This document shows positions 11,218 to 19,772 of a stretch of DNA of 64,000 nucleotides, piece by piece; position 1 is the stretch's first letter, and each line of letters opens with the position of its first letter. The notes under the pieces are model-generated. The model ran no database searches. It was not told where the DNA came from and worked only from the letters and a program-made list of their open reading frames with translations. Origin of the DNA: Chionoecetes opilio (lineage: Eukaryota > Arthropoda > Malacostraca > Decapoda > Majidae). The stretch spans positions 611,105 to 675,104 of the forward strand of contig JACEEZ010020894.1 in assembly GCA_016584305.1 (NCBI GenBank). Reading direction: 5' to 3'. Position numbers and translations under genes: made by a program.

Positions 11218-11418
11218 CTCTGGGGGCTCCATGGGCGGGGGAGGGGGTGGAGGCGCCTTGACGGGTGATGGGGGTGGAGGCGCCTTGACGGGTGATGGGG
11301 GTGGAGGCGCCTTGACGGGTGATGGGGGAGGGGGCACCACCTCCTGCCTCACCTCCTCCAGGGTCTGGTACTGGTGCTCCTCCACACTCTCCTGGCTCTC
11401 CGCTTGACCTTCATCAAC
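11218..11418 (-). CDS. smash: E10: proline-rich exon with a threefold 27-bp coding repeat
   Basis: 67 codons, phase 0 at both ends, acceptor TTTGCACAG and donor GAG|GTAAGG. It begins VDEGQAESQESVEEHQYQT and then carries three near-perfect copies of PPPPSPVKA followed by PPPPPPPMEPPE. The copies are 27 bp each at the DNA level, so this is a coding minisatellite. Such polyproline can bind SH3, WW or EVH1 domains or profilin (general knowledge). The exon can be skipped in frame. Confidence 0.85.
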
Positions 11419-11892
11419 CTGTGCAAAGGAGCTTGTCGGTGATGCACTGTTTCACGGCGATGTTGAAACTGATTTTAAGTTTTCATAAAATTTGAGTCAA
11501 GTTGTACCAAGGCCTTATGTATTGTACATCTAAAAAATATAATCTTAATTTAAGTTGTTATTGTTAAGTATGTATAAGTTTTAAATTTTAAGTTTGATTT
11601 GAAGTTTAAGGTATATTTAATTGAAGTTTTCTTTGCCATCTTAAAACATTCATATGATTCAAGGTTATTCAGATCCTGTGCCTCTGACTGCCTGCCTCAT
11701 CAGGATCAGTCTTGGGATTGGCAAAAAAATTGGTTTTGTTGAGTTGTGGAGCTGGCTAACATTATCCTCATTGATTGAATAGTTCAATTTCACAAAATTC
11801 AGGTTTAGAGGTTTCTGTGTTACCAATAAGGTGTTCAACGTAAAACCTTTAACTGTGTCTGAAAATGCAGTATACTTAGGGACTCGTATTAC

Positions 11893-12003
11893 CTTTTCGT
11901 AAATATTCTCATACATGGGCTCATCTACTATGTTTTCATAGATGTTTTCTGGCTGGGCCGAGGCATCTTCCTCATCACCCACTTGTTCATAGTCATTGAT
12001 CAC
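11893..12003 (-). CDS. smash: E9: YENI tyrosine-motif exon
   Basis: 37 codons, phase 0 at both ends, acceptor TTTGAACAG and donor AAG|GTAATA. The peptide contains VINDYEQVGDEED, then PENIYENIV and PMYENIYEK. The two Y-E-N motifs fit the known pY-x-N consensus for Grb2/Drk SH2 domains, and the acidic residues before the tyrosines suit Src-family kinases. Fly Smash is reported to interact with Src42A, which fits a tyrosine-phosphorylated docking exon. The function is inferred from the motifs only. Confidence 0.8.
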
Positions 12004-12274
12004 CTGTTCAAAGACAGATTGCAACACACAATAACGAGCAGGGACTTGGACAGACATAAGGCAGAGCAATGCTGAATTTAACATCATTTAATTTGTTGGA
12101 TCTTACAGCTTCCATTTACACCAAAATTTTAGAAAATATAGTTTTCAGCAATTAGTGACTGAGTGGCTTGTTAACCAGTGATGTTAAATGCAAGCATATG
12201 CAGCTACAAATACACAAATAACAAAGAACAAACTCATACACACACTAAAAGATGGTAAAAAAAGTTTGATCATT

Positions 12275-13330
12275 AATCATGAAACCCACATTGGAATATG
12301 CAGCAGTGGTAAGGACCCACAATCCCACATTTGAAGAAGCATATTATGATGTGTAAAAGAAAAAGTAGAGAGAAGTTTAAGCTTCTTGGAAAGATTGGAA
12401 TAGTTATGCTTACCCAAGCTGGGGAAAAGGTGGAAAAGAGGGGACATGATTTTGGTGTACAAATGTGTAACACCATGGATGTAGGAGGCTTGTTTCAACA
12501 AGGAAATCCAGCACTAAGGCTGCGCTTAAATCAAACTATTCAAGTTGCGTCAAGTAAAAAAGATTCAGAACTTGTCTTGACTCGACACTCTAGTGTATTT
12601 TAACTCATATGTACTAATTTCTCAGAAAGCGTTCACACCAGGAGAGTAGAGTCAATTCAAATCTCGCCCAGTCGCGTCGCGTCACAGGTAAGACTGTGCC
12701 TATTTTTACACGAGGCACCGTGACCCTGCAGAGGTGTGAACATCATGTAAATGGATGTCCGTCCTAATGAATTTAGTTTGAGTAAACTTCCCTTTTATTC
12801 CTGTAGCGGCTTCCCTCACTCTCGTTTTAACTCTCCCATTCTCCACCTAAATAACGGTAGTTTCCCTTTTCTTCCCCTCTTGCTCTAAAGGTTTCTGTTC
12901 CCTTGTCTAATTTAAGGCAATTCCGTTCAGGAGACATCGGGCGTCGTGCAGGATGAGAAGTGCTGGGGTTGCCAAGGGACGCTCAGGAAGCCTACCGTAA
13001 CTTTGATCACAAGTTGTTCACACACCTTGAAATACGTCTGGTTACTGAGTAGTGATTGACTCAGTTTGATTCAGTCACTGTGAATGGTGATAATTTAAAA
13101 TCAATAATCAAATGACTCATGACTCGACATGATTTGACTCGTTGTTGTAATTGCAGCCTAAGAAGAAACTGCATAGAAATCAACAAGAGAAGAGGAGATA
13201 AGGATCTACAAAAGTAGATATTTTTTTACAGAACAATAGATCAGTGGAATGCCCTATCACAGGTGTAGTGTGTGCAGGCAGCATGCAGGAATGTAAAGAA
13301 AAATTTAATTTGCTATTATAAGACGGCACA
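12275..13330 (+). pseudogene. LINE reverse-transcriptase fragment split by a DNA element
   Basis: The plus strand before 12514 decodes in mixed frames to pieces such as MKPTLEYAAVVRTHNPTFEE and NTMDVGGLFQQGN. After 13165 it continues with RTIDQWNALSQV. These are degraded versions of the same C-terminal motifs as in the CR1-like copies. Frameshifts and stops show it is dead. The two halves flank an inserted segment of about 650 bp, so the LINE is older. Confidence 0.6.
12514..13165. mobile_element. Possible hAT-like non-autonomous element nested in a LINE
   Basis: The left end CTAAGGCTGCGCTTAAA and right end TTGCAGCCTAAG share an inverted core AGGCTGC / GCAGCCT. The interior has no transposase. 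The position between two halves of a LINE frame supports an insertion. Target duplication is unclear, so superfamily and exact borders are tentative. Confidence 0.45.
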
Positions 13331-13372
13331 AAAACTTGACAATCGTTAATATACAAATAGGTAGATTACCCA

Positions 13373-13374
<2 letters not shown>

Positions 13375-13439
<65 letters not shown>
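13375..13439. repeat. (CA)n microsatellite abutting the E8 donor
   Basis: About 32 CA units on the plus strand, i.e. (TG)n in the transcript. It starts within ten bases of the E8 5' splice site. Confidence 0.95.
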
Positions 13440-13447
<8 letters not shown>

Positions 13448-13612
13448 CTCGTTAATGTCAGCATCACTATACTGCTTTGCTGTCTCCAGCGAGTCCTCTT
13501 CCTGGGGGGCTTCTGGGGCCACCAGGGGGAGGGAGGGCACCATGGTGACGGGAGAGCCCACTATTGGCGTCTCCTCAAGCTTTGAAGCGATCTCAAACAC
13601 TTCAGCATTAAC
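13448..13612 (-). CDS. smash: E8 of LMO7/Smallish-family gene
   Basis: 55 codons, phase 0 at both ends, acceptor CATGAATAG and donor GAG|GTGTGTATATG. It reads VNAEVFEIASKLEETP, then a hydrophobic proline-containing part, and ends TAKQYSDADINE. The donor merges directly into a (TG)n tract in the transcript (13375-13442 on the plus strand). The exon is acidic and can be skipped without a frame change. Confidence 0.8.
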
Positions 13613-15042
13613 CTATTCATGAAGAGATACCACAACATTAGTGCTTTCCACAGAATACAATGATACGTTACTGAAATAGGCATGCTGATTTATATCTAAC
13701 ATTATCTTTCTTATTGTTCAATCAAGGTAAAACAATAACATATTTAGACAGTGACTATAGAGTTCCACTATGATTAATATAAACAATTTGGCAAACAATA
13801 AGCAAAGAAAACAGTCAGGGGATAAAGTATGCCCTTTGAAGATTATGAGTAAAACTGTGTCCTTAAAGATGGTACTTGGAAATACAGTTGTTTTCACTAA
13901 CCAAGGATAATTATGATGAACATCAGTTTCTACCCATGAATATTATTTCAGGCAGTTTCTAGATATCTATATAAAGACGAAAAACGCTATTTGTCTAAGT
14001 TAGGAAACATCAAACCAGCTTGCACACTCAAAACCATGCATGGATATAGCACAGCAGCCTCTCAATAGGGTCTCAAATCCTCTTCCCATAGCTATAAATA
14101 TGGAAGCTTGCCGTCATATTTGTGAGTATGAATATTGAAACTTGTTAAATGTTTGAATAAGTGAATACTTAGTGCATTGGTCACATTAGGTATGTAACAG
14201 CAAGAAAAATAACAAATTAGTATAATAGTGTTAGCTACTTGTGAATGATACTTAAATGTAAGTCGGGGGTTAGTCCGTGGTAGACTGTTAGGGCTTTGCT
14301 AAGGACGTCTTTGGATTATGGATGTTAACACTGAAACATTTTGATATTTTATGTGGGTATGTATGAGTATGTGTACATTCTCTCTCCTGTCTGACTGCTT
14401 ACCCACCCAATGCTCTCTCTCTCTCCCTCTCTCTGAAACTAATGCAGCTAATTTCTTTAAGATATAGTACTATTGAAGTTATTTGTAAAAATAACGAGTG
14501 ACTACTGCATGCATTAATGTTTATGAATAGTAGGTCTGAGTCAAGGCAGCAATCCACTCTTTCCTATCCTAAACCCCTGGATCAGGTATCTGTCAAGACT
14601 GGAGATGCTGCCACATCACCAAAACTGAACCATGTCAACACAAGACTGTTATTGATAAAAAAAATTAAAAAAATTAAAAAAACATAATCGAAACTAACTC
14701 TCCCTTTGACTTCCATCTTTTGACTACAAGTATGGATCGGAGTCACATATTTCATACTATGAAATATGAATAATAAGCACTACTGAAAATGACCATTTCT
14801 AAAAAATGGAAGAAAGTTTGAAAAAATCTATAAAGCCTTTCTAGTCAGATTTAGTAAAGATATGAGGACTTGAGATGCAAGCATGTGTAAACTGTGCGTT
14901 CTTGACAATTCCTGCCGAGAAAAAGCAATCTTTAGCTATTTGTGATAGGATGCAAATGTGCTGTTGCTAATTTCAAACCCACACAGCTATAGGTACTACA
15001 AGTAAGTCACACACAGAGGCTCTGATAACATGTGTGACAAAC
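13613..15042. other. Intron between E7 and E8, no recognised element
   Basis: AT-rich intron DNA with a short CT run near 14413 and a (TTAAAAAAA)-like stretch near 14656. No gene or mobile element was identified. Confidence 0.5.
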
Positions 15043-16320
15043 CTCGGGGCTGAGATACTGGAAAATAGAATATAAGGGAGCAGATTCAACATCTCGAGTG
15101 ACTTGGCATTTCCCAAAGGTTTCGTAGACAGTGGTGCGTTTGGAAGGTCCCTGAACACTAGAAGAGTCTTGTTCACAACTCACCACTGGCTGTGCTTCTA
15201 CCACACACTCCTTTTCTGACCTAGGATGTTCTAGCTCCACCTCCATGTAGGGCGTGGCCGGGACGCGTCTCGCGATGTTCATCATGGAGCGCGCCGGCCG
15301 CATCTTGACTTGCACTGGCGGCTCGTCCAGGTTTTCCAGACTCATGGATCGGTCTGTGTTCTTGATGGTTTCTTCACGAGTACTTGCAGAGTAAGATTCC
15401 GCTGCCTGTTCAAGCTGCTCAAATGATGCTATTTTTTTCTTCAGGGTTGAGTCTCCCTGAGGGGTAACTTTTTGTTCTCGTGATATTTCTTCCGTTTCAA
15501 AAGTATTAAAGGATGCAAGTTTCTTCCGGAAATTCATGTCCCTTTCTGGTGTTCTCTTTTTTACAGTAACTGTGTCAGATTCTGAGGATGAAAAGGCTGC
15601 CAGTTTAGAATGGAAGTTTGCATCTCTTGGAGGAGTTATACCACGAACTCTATTTGTCTCTGTATTCAGGTTTTCAAATGAAGACACCTTTGATTTCAAT
15701 TTTGTCTCCTGACTGAAGGCCGTCGTCCCCCGCACTTTGGTGGCGGGTTCTGGCTCCAAGTTTTCAAAAGATGCTACTTTGTTTCTGAGGGAGTTGTTGG
15801 AGATGTCCAGAGACCTTCTGTTGATCTTCTTCTGCTGAGAGTCGCTCTGCACTGTTGTCAGATCCACATTCTCAAACATTGATCTTCTCGCACTGATGTT
15901 GACCTTGGGTGATTTTTCTCTCATTACCACTCTGGGTTCTGGACTTATTCTGCTTTCTTTTTCCATTTCCTTTGAAAAGAAGTTTACTTTCTCGCCCAGT
16001 TTTGAACTTTTGTTGGGGCTGGGCGAGCGGCCATTCAAACGTGGCTTTTCTTTCTTGTCTTCCTCCTTATGGCTGGCATTGCTGTTTAAGCTTGTGATGC
16101 TGGAGGTTCTCTTTTTGGCACTGTTTTCTGCATACTGCTTGTAGCCGGCAATGGCCTTATCATAGGTGTACTCTGCAGTGTGTGAGATGGAGGAGGTGGT
16201 GGTGGAGGTGGAGGCGTACACCTCATTGATCATGCTGGAGCCGTGGCCGTTAAGGTGAGGCTCCTCCTCCTTGGAACCGCCCGTGTCCAGCAGGGAGTCG
16301 TGAGCCTCCTTCTTGTCACC
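15043..16320 (-). CDS. smash: E7: large exon with five 28-30-residue FENL repeats
   Basis: 426 codons, phase 0 at both ends. It starts GDKKEAHDSLLDTGG after TACTAAC-like branch site and TTTCAG, and ends LYSIFQYLSPE before GAG|GTTTGT. The middle carries tandem repeats keyed by KVASFENLE, KVSSFENLN, KLAAFSSSE, KLASFNTFE and KIASFEQLE, spaced 30, 28, 28 and 29 residues, with R-x-x-TP-x-RD in the linkers. Related single motifs flank them (RRSMFENVD before, RSMSLENLD after). The exon is serine/threonine-rich and probably disordered between the hydrophobic F-E-x-L cores. Such spaced motifs suggest a multivalent binding platform, but no partner can be named. Exon skipping would keep the frame. Confidence 0.85.
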
Positions 16321-16333
16321 CTGAAATAGGTCC

Positions 16334-16405
16334 ATGTTAGTACATAAGAACATAAGAACATAAGAAAATAAGGAAGCTACAAGAGGCCGCGAGACCTACA
16401 CGAGG
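16334..16405 (-). mobile_element. CR1-like LINE 3' tail next to the E7 acceptor
   Basis: The minus-strand sequence GCGGCCTCTTGTAGCTTCC and TTATTTTCTTATGTTCTTAT matches the 3' end of the CR1-like copy at 6660-7250. The match resumes for about 10 bases after the Tc1 foldback element (TAGTTCCTGT at 17450), showing the tail was interrupted by it. The tail lies directly upstream of the E7 branch site and acceptor. Confidence 0.85.
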
Positions 16406-16407
16406 TA

Positions 16408-17449
16408 CACAGCGCGCCAAAGTATTGTTCGCGACATCATAACACAGCGCTTCCATACGGGAATTCAGAAAATGTACTCTATGGCAGCCTACTGACTTCC
16501 GAGAGAGATATCTTACATATGGCAGCTTGTTTAAGGCACGGGCAGTCCATCAAGACCGTTGAGGAATGTTCAGATGCCACTTGTCAATTATAGATGAAGC
16601 ATTTAAAAAAGTATCGCCTTCCTTCCCGCGAGTAATTTGAACAGACGCGCATTGGTATAACTATCATTATTTTCATAATGGGTGGCAAGAAAGACCTAAC
16701 AAAGGAGCAAATTAAAGTTATTGTATCTCTACACAAGGCATAGAGGCCAGTGGAAGAAATATCAAGGATTGTGGATGTTACGAGGAGATAGTGTGCATAA
16801 GTGGGTGGAGAGTTTCACGGTGGGTTGGCGGGGTCGCGGCAGCCGCGACACCGTAACAGTATAAGTGGCCAGGGCGAGGATGTAAAACATCAGCAAGCAC
16901 CCTAAATGTCATGAAACGTCAAGTGGATGCCCATCCTCAAATAAGAGCAAGAAAAATATTGCGATATGACTTTTACATCCTCGCCCTGGCCACTTATACT
17001 GTTAGGGTGTCGCGGCTGCCGCGATCCCACCAACCCACCGTGAAACTCTCCACCCACTTATGCACACATCTCCTCGTAACATCCACAATCCTTGATATTT
17101 CTTCCACTGGCCTCTATGCCTTGTGTAGAGATACAATAACTTTAATTTGCTCCTTTGTTAGGTCTTTCTTGCCACCCATTATGAAAATAATGATAGTTAT
17201 ACCAATGCGCGTCTGTTCAAATTACTCGCGGGAAGGAAGGCGATACTTTTTTAAATGCTTCATCTATAATTGACAAGTGGCATCTGAACATTCCTCAACG
17301 GTCTTGATGGACTGCCCGTGCCTTAAACAAGCTGCCATATGTAAGATATCTCTCTCGGAAGTCAGTAGGCTGCCATAGAGTACATTTTCTGAATTCCCGT
17401 ATGGAAGCGCTGTGTTATGATGTCGCGAACAATACTTTGGCGCGCTGTG
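16408..17449. mobile_element. Tc1-derived foldback element (two ~480-bp inverted arms)
   Basis: Arms 16408-16887 and 16971-17449 are near-identical inverted copies with an 83-bp centre. The outer ends are CACAGCGCGCCAAAGTATTG and its complement, each bounded by TA (16406-16407, 17450-17451), the Tc1/mariner target duplication. Each arm holds the 5' part of a Tc1-like transposase gene; the 3' part is missing. Removing the element restores a continuous CR1 tail, so it moved as one unit. Confidence 0.88.
16678..16966 (+). pseudogene. Tc1-like transposase N-terminal fragment
   Basis: The plus strand begins MGGKKDLTKEQIKVIVSLHK, a Tc1-type helix-turn-helix start, then RPVEEISRIVDVTRR after an in-frame stop where a glycine is expected. 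A frameshift follows, then KWVESFT and finally LNVMKRQVDAHPQIRARK in the centre of the foldback. No catalytic DDE region is present. The inverted arm repeats the first part on the opposite strand (start codon near 17180). Confidence 0.85.
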
Positions 17450-17689
17450 TAGTTCCTGTAACATTAGTAGTGAGGTAGTACATTTCATCTATGTAAGGAA
17501 ATGGACACCAGCTAGCATACAAGTGGTTTAAGCTGGAGGCACATGAAAGGTTTATAAAGGAATGATAAAGAAAATACAAAAGTGACAGTGGTCAAGAACA
17601 GTTTAGGGATCCCATACAAGAATTGATGATAAATTAGCCTGTCAATACAATTCAGCGTCTTGCTAATTCTGCATAACAAGACAAGGAAA

Positions 17690-18751
17690 AGATTAAAGGT
17701 CTCAAAACAGTTCAAGTATTATTTTTGTTCTTTTCAAAACTTAAATTCATCTATGAAGGCTAGCAAGTATCTAGAGAAACAATCCTCCCTGTCCCACCAC
17801 TCACCATTAAAAAAAAAGATTAAAGGTCTCAAAACAGTTCAAGTATTATTTTTGTTCTTTTCAGATATTAAATTAATCTAAGTAGGTAAGTAAGTAGATC
17901 TATGACGAGTTTTCAAAGCTAACGCCGCCAGATGTCTCTCGCGCTCTCACTTCCTCTGCCCCTTTGAGCCTGAATGCTCTATCATTTACCGTAAATTCTC
18001 TGTACTTCTTCGGGAATTATCAGAATTACCCAAAATACAACAACTGAAACAGTTCTTAATAAAAATGTAGTTATCATTTTATTTTTCTGCACTTAATGAA
18101 AATACTGGCAAAACAATTGAATACTTGAAAGCTCAATCTTTAAAAATCGTCTTTTCATGGAAACACTGCAAGTTCAAGCAGAATGAGGCTTCAGGACCAG
18201 GCTCCCTGGTTTCAACTGTCTTGCATACAGGACTGTCGTTGAGGTGTCAAGCACTTAAAACAGGCACTGAGCGAAAGCTTACATACAAGTAGATACTTCC
18301 TGAAGCCTCATTCTGCTTGAACTTGCAGTGTTTCCATGAAAAGAAGATTAAAAAAAAATGGTTTTCAAGTATTCTATGTTTTGCCAGTATTTTCATCAAG
18401 TGCTGAAAAATAAAATGGTAAACTACAATTTTTATTAAGAACTGTTTCAGTTGTTGTATTTTGGGTAATTCTGATATGTCCCGAAGAAGTACAGAGAATT
18501 TACGGTAAATGATAAGAGCATTCAGGCTCAAAGGGGCAGAGGAAGTGAGAGCGCAGAGACATCTGGCGGCGTTAGCTTTGAAAACTCCTCATTGAAACCA
18601 TCCTCCATGTCCCACTACTCGCCATTAAAAAAAAAGATTAAAGGTTTCAAAACAGTTCAAGTATTAATTTTGTTCTTTTCAAAACTATAATTCATCTAGG
18701 AAGGCAAACAAGTATCTATATCAAAACTAGCCTCCCTCTCCCAGCACTCAC
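17690..18751. repeat. Three tandem ~126-132-bp units reaching the E6 donor
   Basis: The sequence GATTAAAGGT(C/T)T(C)AAAACAG and GTTCAAGTATT recurs at about 17693, 17819 and 18640. Each unit also carries a CTCCCT(G/C)TCCC(A)-CACTCACC type block. The third unit ends at the real E6 donor. After removal of the foldback at 17903-18591 the spacing is regular (126 and about 132 bp). Confidence 0.75.
17903..18591. mobile_element. Second foldback element (~290-bp inverted arms)
   Basis: The left arm begins TGACGAGTTTTCAAAGCTAA and the right arm ends with its inverted form, GCTTTGAAAACTCCTCA. The arms run inward to about 18197 and from 18297, with a centre of about 100 bp. Arms differ at scattered sites, so it is older than the Tc1 foldback. 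No coding region is evident. It interrupts one unit of the tandem repeat 17690-18751. Confidence 0.75.
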
Positions 18752-18998
18752 CAGGGCGGAGGAGGTGTCGCTGATGTTGTCCTCGGCAAACACCCCGTCG
18801 CTGCCGGTGTCCGAGCCGGTGCAGAAGCCGGCGTCACTCTTGGCGTCCTTGTTGTCCTGGTCCAGGTCCTTGCCGTCCTGCTCCTCCTGCCCGTCCGTCA
18901 GAGATCCGTTGCTCTTGCTCGGACTGAGACCAAGGTCGCTCAAGTCGTTGTTGTCGTCATCGTGGACTTTTAAGTTGTATTTCCGGCCTCTCTTGGTT
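18752..18998 (-). CDS. smash: E6: acidic linker exon
   Basis: 247 nt; one base completes the lysine shared with E5, then TKRGRKYNLKVHDDD follows. The rest is acidic and serine-rich (SKSNGSLTDGQEEQDGK, SDTGSDGVFAEDNISDTSSAL). The acceptor is CTTACCCCACAG and the donor CTG|GTGAGT, phase 0. The donor-proximal sequence is part of a tandem duplication that reaches 1 kb into the intron. The peptide is likely disordered with several casein-kinase-2-type sites (inference from acidic SD/SE runs). Confidence 0.85.
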
Positions 18999-19017
18999 CT
19001 GTGGGGTAAGTAAAGGA

Positions 19018-19110
19018 GACATTTTTTGATGTTTGAGACATTTGACAGAAACATTTGAGACATTTTTTGTCGTTTGAAACATTTGAGAGAGACATTTGTG
19101 ACATTTTTGT
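19018..19110. repeat. Short tandem block in the E5-E6 intron
   Basis: Related copies of GAGACATTTGA and GACATTTTTTG recur about six times just upstream of the E6 acceptor. The rest of this intron shows nothing. Confidence 0.7.
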
Positions 19111-19627
19111 TAATAAGGTGATGATTAGTAGACACTGTGTACATTTTAAAAAACTGCTAAGCATGAACTAAACTACTTGTTACAGGGAGTAATAAAAGTG
19201 TATAAAGAGAACAAAATGACAAAAAGTATACACAAGAGAAGGATGAATATTGTTAGTGTATGAGAATGATATCCTTTAAGATACGAAGATACAGAACTGG
19301 AGAATTTGAAACAAAGAAAAATTGGGAGGCTGAGAGGATTGAAATAAGTAAGGATAAAATATACAGACACGAGCAAGTGCAAACTCTTCTAGTGTGGCCG
19401 CCCCCTTGAGGCATTACAAAAAATAGTTGGTCACAGCAGATAAGAGTTTGCCAGCACACAAAACCTCATATCAGTTCATATCAGGATTCACTGCAATTCT
19501 CATCCATTCTATCATGATGTGTAATGTATTTAGCTCTACTCAATGTACAAATACTGAGTTATATAGGAAATCCATCTCTTATTACAATACAGATTTTGAA
19601 TGCTATAAATGCCTTCAATGTCCTTAC

Positions 19628-19772
19628 TTGTCTTCCTGTATTTGGCTGAAAGTCTTGCTCTTCTTACGCATGCGGCTCAGCTCCTCGTCCTGCTCGTTCT
19701 TCTTGATCTCCATGATGGAGTCCACGTGGTTTGGAAACGCCGGCGTCGAGAACTTTTCCATTTGTCGAGGTT
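19628..19772 (-). CDS. smash: E5: conserved basic/coiled-coil exon, contains an apparent 1-base frameshift
   Basis: 145 nt, acceptor CGCATTGCAG, donor GACAA|GTAAGG. Entering in phase 0 from E3 or E4 gives NLDKWKSSRRRRFQ, then runs to a TGA near 19679. Leaving in the phase needed by E6 requires the frame that reads HVDSIMEIKKNEQ, then RKKSKTFSQIQEDK. The first half of one frame and the second half of the other look like one continuous conserved segment of the family. One base therefore appears to be missing at about 19722-19745, near the short runs TTT and AAA. A consensus error is likelier than a true mutation because all other exons are intact. The full exon would be 146 nt. Confidence 0.8.
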
